Below are positions 60,410 through 64,000 of a DNA stretch of 64,000 nucleotides, piece after piece (within the stretch, counting starts at the first letter, position 1; the number at the start of each line of letters is the position of its first letter). Source of the stretch: Streptomyces sp. SCSIO 30461 (lineage in GTDB: Bacteria; Actinomycetota; Actinomycetes; Streptomycetales; Streptomycetaceae); contig NZ_CP146101.1 in NCBI RefSeq assembly GCF_037023745.1, positions 6,836,001-6,900,000 on the forward strand, in the 5' to 3' direction. The notes below the pieces were generated by a model that worked only from the letters and a program-made list of their open reading frames with translations, was not told the origin of the DNA and ran no database searches. Both the position numbers and the translations under genes were made by a program.

Positions 60410-61858
60410 TCACGGTCGCAGCGCGAACGGCTCCCGCTCGTCGCCCTGCTTGTCGAGCCTGGCGTCGTAGGGCGCCAGACGCTTCGCGAGTGCCGGGTTC
60501 TGCTGGACGGCAGCCGGGGCGACTCCAGCCCAGTCCAGGATCCGCGCGGTCGCCTTGGCACGGTCAGCCTCGGGCAGACCCGCGACGGAGGCGCCGTGGT
60601 TGCCTCCGGGCTCGGTGAAGACATGGGCGTCACGCGCTCCCTTGCCAGGGCGGAACCGCTCCGCGCCCCAGGGGTCGTTCTCCCCGTACACCCAGATCAT
60701 GTGCTTCGCGTGATCGCGGACCCAGCTGTCGACGTCTCGCATCGCGTACCGGTCGAACGACTTCATGGGTATCTCACGGGGGACGTACACCCGCGGTGTG
60801 AAGTAGCCCGGGTAGCGGAGCAGATCCGCAAGCCGCGGCTGGCGCAACGTGGGTGCGCCGAGCTGGGTACCCGCCTGGTAGTAGTACGGGGCATACGGTT
60901 CGAGGCCCTGGTCGGTGTAGAAGGCGAAGCCGGATATCGAGTCGAGCGAGTCGAAGAGTTCCTGGTCGCTCGCGGTCGCCGCGGTCGGAAGGGAAGCGCA
61001 GTCGGCGAGCAGGCCGTACTGCCAGAAGGCCCAGGCATAGTCGGACACCAGGCTCTCGAAGGCCTTGTCCAGCGACCCGATGGTCTGGAAGGTGCCCGCG
61101 TTCTCCTCGGCCCAGGCACGGTACTTGGCGGTGAGTGCCGCGCGGCGCTTGCCGAGGGCCTCGCGCTGGACTGCGGTGATCCGGTCGCGGCACTCCTTGG
61201 TACCGACCGTCGCCATGAACCGGTCGTAGGCGGCGTCCGCGCGGTCGTTGACGTCGTTCGGGGCGACATAGGCGACCACGCCGTCCATGTCCCGCGGGTA
61301 GAAGCGCTCGTAGTACGTCGCCGTCATCCCGCCCTTGGAGGCTCCGGTGGCGATCCACTTCCGGGTGTAGATCTGCTTCAGCGCGGCGAACACCCGGTGC
61401 TGGTCACTCGCCGCCTGCCAGATGTCGAGCTTGCTCCAGTCGGCGGGCTGAGGCCGAGACGGGGTGAAGAATCGATACTCCATGTCGACCTGGTTGCCGT
61501 CGACAATCCGGGTGGGCTCACGACGGCGCGGGGTGGTACCCACGTTGTAGCCACTGGTGTAGAAGACCGTCGGGCGGGCCGCGTCCTTGTGCAGCACGGT
61601 GATGCGCTGCCGGAACGTTCCCTTGGACGGGCGCCGGTGGTCGACCGGCTGGGCGTAGTCGAGCACGAAGTAGCGGTGGCCTGCGTACGGCTTCTCCTCG
61701 ATCAGGCTCATCCCCCGGATCGCGAGGATCCGGTCCCTGATGTCCTGGGTCCCTTCCGCCGGGCCGGGGCCCGGTTCGGCGGCGGCCGTTCCGGCCGCCG
61801 TCCCGACTACGCCGATGAGCATGACGAACGACAACAGCCATCTCAGCGCCTTGCGCAT
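60410..61858 (-). CDS. Secreted PS-10 (S37) family tripeptidyl aminopeptidase
   Basis: This 482-residue peptidase has a Sec signal (MRKALRWLLSFVMLIGVVGTAAGTAAAEPG) and a mature domain with YFVLDYAQPVDHRRPSKGTFRQRI, the nucleophile in WIATGASKGGMTATYYERFYP, IWVYGENDPWGAERF with Asp, and EPGGNHGASVAGLP with His. These are the hallmarks of peptidase S37 (PS-10) secreted by Streptomyces. ATG 61858 is preferred over GTG 61879 because GGGGAGGG lies just upstream and the signal peptide is then ideal. Confidence 0.9.
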   Translation of the reverse strand: MRKALRWLLSFVMLIGVVGTAAGTAAAEPGPGPAEGTQDIRDRILAIRGMSLIEEKPYAGHRYFVLDYAQPVDHRRPSKGTFRQRITVLHKDAARPTVFYTSGYNVGTTPRRREPTRIVDGNQVDMEYRFFTPSRPQPADWSKLDIWQAASDQHRVFAALKQIYTRKWIATGASKGGMTATYYERFYPRDMDGVVAYVAPNDVNDRADAAYDRFMATVGTKECRDRITAVQREALGKRRAALTAKYRAWAEENAGTFQTIGSLDKAFESLVSDYAWAFWQYGLLADCASLPTAATASDQELFDSLDSISGFAFYTDQGLEPYAPYYYQAGTQLGAPTLRQPRLADLLRYPGYFTPRVYVPREIPMKSFDRYAMRDVDSWVRDHAKHMIWVYGENDPWGAERFRPGKGARDAHVFTEPGGNHGASVAGLPEADRAKATARILDWAGVAPAAVQQNPALAKRLAPYDARLDKQGDEREPFALRP

Positions 61859-62025
61859 ACGCGCCCTCCCCTGGTTCACAACGGTCGCCGCGAACCTAGC
61901 GACTGCAACACCCTTACCGCCAGACCCAGTTGGATCGCAGGATGGGAAGATTCGCCCAGCAGGACAGACCGGAGAGCGCGACGGCGCCAGAGAGGGGGCG
62001 GGACGTCAGAGGGGGATGCGGGGCC

Positions 62026-62418
62026 TCAGAGGAGGATCCAGCCCGTCGTGGCACCCACACCGGCGACAGCACCCGAGGCGCGCACGGAGCGGTGGAGCGC
62101 GTACACCGTCACCGGCCCCGCGTGACGGGTGAAGCGGCCCTTGTCCGTGGCGGCGCGCCCACCGCGCGGCTGAAGACTGACCGACATAGCCCGCCTCGCC
62201 CCGGGCCGTTTCGCGATCGTCATGGCGCACACATAGGCACGGTGCTTGTAGAGCCGCAGTTCCCCGGTCGCGAACCTCACGGTCTTGACGGGACGGCCCG
62301 AGCACCCGGAGGCCGCCTCCGCCTCCGGACCCCAGGGGCCGGCCGCCAGCAGGGCTCCCGCGAGCACGAGCGACGTACCGGCGCGCACGAGCAAACCTCC
62401 GAACACTCCTGCTCCCAT
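62026..62418 (-). CDS. Small secreted protein of unknown function
   Basis: This 130-residue protein starts with a signal peptide (LLVRAGTSLVLAGALLAAG) and a likely cut after AEA. The mature part has two cysteines (SGCSGRPVKT and AYVCAMTIA), suggesting one disulfide, and beta-type strands (VRFATGELRLYKHRAYVCAMT). I do not recognise a family. A short basic Arg-rich segment lies in the middle. Confidence 0.7.
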   Translation of the reverse strand: MGAGVFGGLLVRAGTSLVLAGALLAAGPWGPEAEAASGCSGRPVKTVRFATGELRLYKHRAYVCAMTIAKRPGARRAMSVSLQPRGGRAATDKGRFTRHAGPVTVYALHRSVRASGAVAGVGATTGWILL

Positions 62419-62558
62419 CTCACGTCAAACCGTACTGACGTACGACGCAAAGGTGCCCTCGACGGTTGCGGCCCGCGGCCGCGGCACGCGAGGCACGCGG
62501 TCAGGCGATCGGCCCGGGGCCCGGCCCCCGGGACCGGCCCACCTTCAGTCACTCCGGC

Positions 62559-64000
62559 TCAGGCCGGTGTGGGCTCCGCGGCCCCGACGAACGTCCGCCA
62601 GAGCGCGGCATACCGCCCGTCCAGCTCCAGCAGCTCGTCATGGGTGCCGTCCTCCACGACCCGTCCGCGCGCCATCACGACCACCCGGTCGGCACGTGCT
62701 GCCGTGGTCAGCCGGTGGGCGACGACCAGGGTGGTACGACGCCCCGTGAGCCGGTCGGTGGCCTGGTTGACCTGGGCCTCAGTCGCGAGATCCAGGGCCG
62801 CCGTGGCCTCGTCCAGCAGCAGCACATCCGGGTCGACCAGCTCCGCGCGGGCCAGGGCGATCAGCTGGCGCTGGCCGGCCGACAGATTGCGCCCGCGCTC
62901 GGCGACCTCGTGCAGATAGCCGCCGTCGAGCGTGGCGATCATGTCGTGCGCGCCCACGGCCCGCGCCGCGGACTCCACTTCGGCGTCCGTCGCCTCCGGG
63001 CGCCCGTAGGCGACGGCGTCGCGCACCGTACCGGCGAAGAGGTACGCCTCCTGCGGGACGATGCCGATACGGTGGCGGTACTCCGTGAGGTCCAGGTCGC
63101 GCAGATCGATGCCGTCGACGGTCACCCGGCCGCTCGTCGGGTCGTAGAACCTGGCCACCAGCTTGACCAGCGTCGACTTGCCTGCTCCGGTCTCGCCGAC
63201 GAACGCGACCGTCTGGCCGGGCGGGATCCGCAGGTCGACGTCGGTGAGCGCGCCCTCGCCCGCCGTCTTTCCGCTGCCCTCAGCGCCCGGCCCGCCATCC
63301 GCCGCCTCGATCCCGGCCGCGGTCTCGGCGCCGGAGCCGGCCAGCGCGCCGTAGGCGAAACTGACGTCCTCGAAGGCGATCTCGCCGCGCAGTCCCCGCA
63401 CTTCGAGCGGCTTCTCCGCCTGTTCCGTGGACGTCCGCTCGTCCAGCAGCTCCTGGATCCGCCCGAGCGACACGCTCGCCTGCTGGTAACCGTCGAAGAC
63501 CTGCGACAGTTGCTGCACCGGTGCGAAGAACAAGTCGATGTACAGCAGATACGCCACCAGCGCACCCGTCGTGAGAGTGCCGGCCTCGATCCGTCCGGCC
63601 CCGACCACCAGCACCGCCGCGGCGGCCACCGAAGCCAGCAGCTGGACGAAGGGGAAGTACACGGAGATCAGCCACTGGCCGCGCACCCGTGCCGCGCGGT
63701 AGGCGTCGCTGCGCTCCGCGAACCGCCGGTTGCCCGACTGCTCTCGGCGGAACGCCTGCACGATGCGCAGTCCGCTGACCGACTCCTGGAGGTCGGCGTT
63801 GACGACGCTGATCCGCTCACGGGCCAGCTCGTACGCCTTCACCGACTGCCTGCGGAAGAACACCGTGCCGATGATCAGCAGCGGCAGGGTCGCGAACACC
63901 ACGAAGGCCAGCTGCACATCGATCACGACCAGCGCGACCATGATTCCGAAGAACGTGACCACGGAGACGAAGGCGGTGACCAGGCCTGTCTGGAGGAAGG
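62559..64000 (-). CDS. ABC transporter, fused permease and ATPase (5' end beyond window)
   Basis: The frame stays open to the window edge. The visible part is half of a membrane domain (FGIMVALVVIDVQLAFVVFA, VQLLASVAAAAVLVVGAGRI), then an ATPase with Walker A FVGETGAGKSTLVKLVARFYD, signature NLSAGQRQLIALARAEL, Walker B VLLLDEATAALD and switch VVAHRL. It is an exporter of the MsbA/LmrA type. A Gly/Ala-rich insert of about 35 residues interrupts the start of the ATPase domain (GSGAETAAGIEAADGG). The N-terminal helices are outside the window. Confidence 0.92.
   Translation of the reverse strand, partial: FLQTGLVTAFVSVVTFFGIMVALVVIDVQLAFVVFATLPLLIIGTVFFRRQSVKAYELARERISVVNADLQESVSGLRIVQAFRREQSGNRRFAERSDAYRAARVRGQWLISVYFPFVQLLASVAAAAVLVVGAGRIEAGTLTTGALVAYLLYIDLFFAPVQQLSQVFDGYQQASVSLGRIQELLDERTSTEQAEKPLEVRGLRGEIAFEDVSFAYGALAGSGAETAAGIEAADGGPGAEGSGKTAGEGALTDVDLRIPPGQTVAFVGETGAGKSTLVKLVARFYDPTSGRVTVDGIDLRDLDLTEYRHRIGIVPQEAYLFAGTVRDAVAYGRPEATDAEVESAARAVGAHDMIATLDGGYLHEVAERGRNLSAGQRQLIALARAELVDPDVLLLDEATAALDLATEAQVNQATDRLTGRRTTLVVAHRLTTAARADRVVVMARGRVVEDGTHDELLELDGRYAALWRTFVGAAEPTPA

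Overview
The window is high-GC DNA with divergent operons, ATGA/GTGA stop-start overlaps, GTG starts and long GC-rich terminator hairpins. With genes such as an ActIII-type ketoreductase, a DesR-like regulator, MMPL and PS-10 secreted peptidase, it looks like a Streptomyces chromosome. No rRNA, tRNA, CRISPR array or intact insertion sequence was seen.

Positions 1-30400 hold much of an aromatic (type II) polyketide gene cluster that continues to the left of the window. It contains a decayed sensor kinase with a duplicated 3' end, a DesR-like response regulator, a Sfp-type phosphopantetheinyl transferase, an ACP-acyltransferase fusion, an acyl-CoA dehydrogenase-like protein, a fatty acyl-AMP ligase, an orphan acyl-CoA carboxylase epsilon subunit, a double ABM monooxygenase, an aromatase/cyclase, a KAS III-like protein with Ser for Cys, a citramalate synthase and an alpha-methylacyl-CoA racemase. 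Then come an SDR, an epoxide hydrolase, two P450s with a ferredoxin and ferredoxin reductase, an alpha/beta-hydrolase lacking its nucleophile, an MFS exporter, an MDR reductase, a flavin-dependent oxygenase and its flavin reductase, SRPBCC and NTF2-like proteins, a polyketide C-9 ketoreductase and an ActIV-like metallo-beta-lactamase-fold protein. The minimal PKS (KS alpha, KS beta, stand-alone ACP) is absent from this window.

My reading is that the left part is a starter-unit module. Citramalate synthase feeds 2-oxobutyrate, the racemase sets an alpha-methyl centre, the ligase loads an acid on the ACP (the fused acyltransferase has lost both catalytic residues), the dehydrogenase may unsaturate it, and the Ser-type KAS III may transfer it. 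Six transcription units carry direct heptamer repeats every 11 bp followed about 8 bp later by a CACNNT-like -10. This is the classical SARP operator layout, although no SARP gene lies in the window.

Positions 30500-39200 hold a penicillin-binding protein, a cupin/zinc-ribbon protein, two apparently truncated genes, a VWA lipoprotein and an ABC exporter whose ATPase is fused to a secreted-type S15 hydrolase. Positions 39490-45880 are a myo-inositol catabolism locus (mmsA, iolD, iolB, iolC, with a divergent iolE-like gene). Positions 46178-52670 hold a small HTH protein, a divergent MMPL/TetR pair, and copper-handling copZ-copA behind a CsoR-like palindrome.

Positions 52700-53003 look like a structured non-coding RNA beside citrate synthase. 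The rest is core or secreted functions: RecD2 helicase, a LacI regulator, a GH3 glycosidase, a PS-10 peptidase, a small secreted protein, and an ABC transporter cut by the window end.
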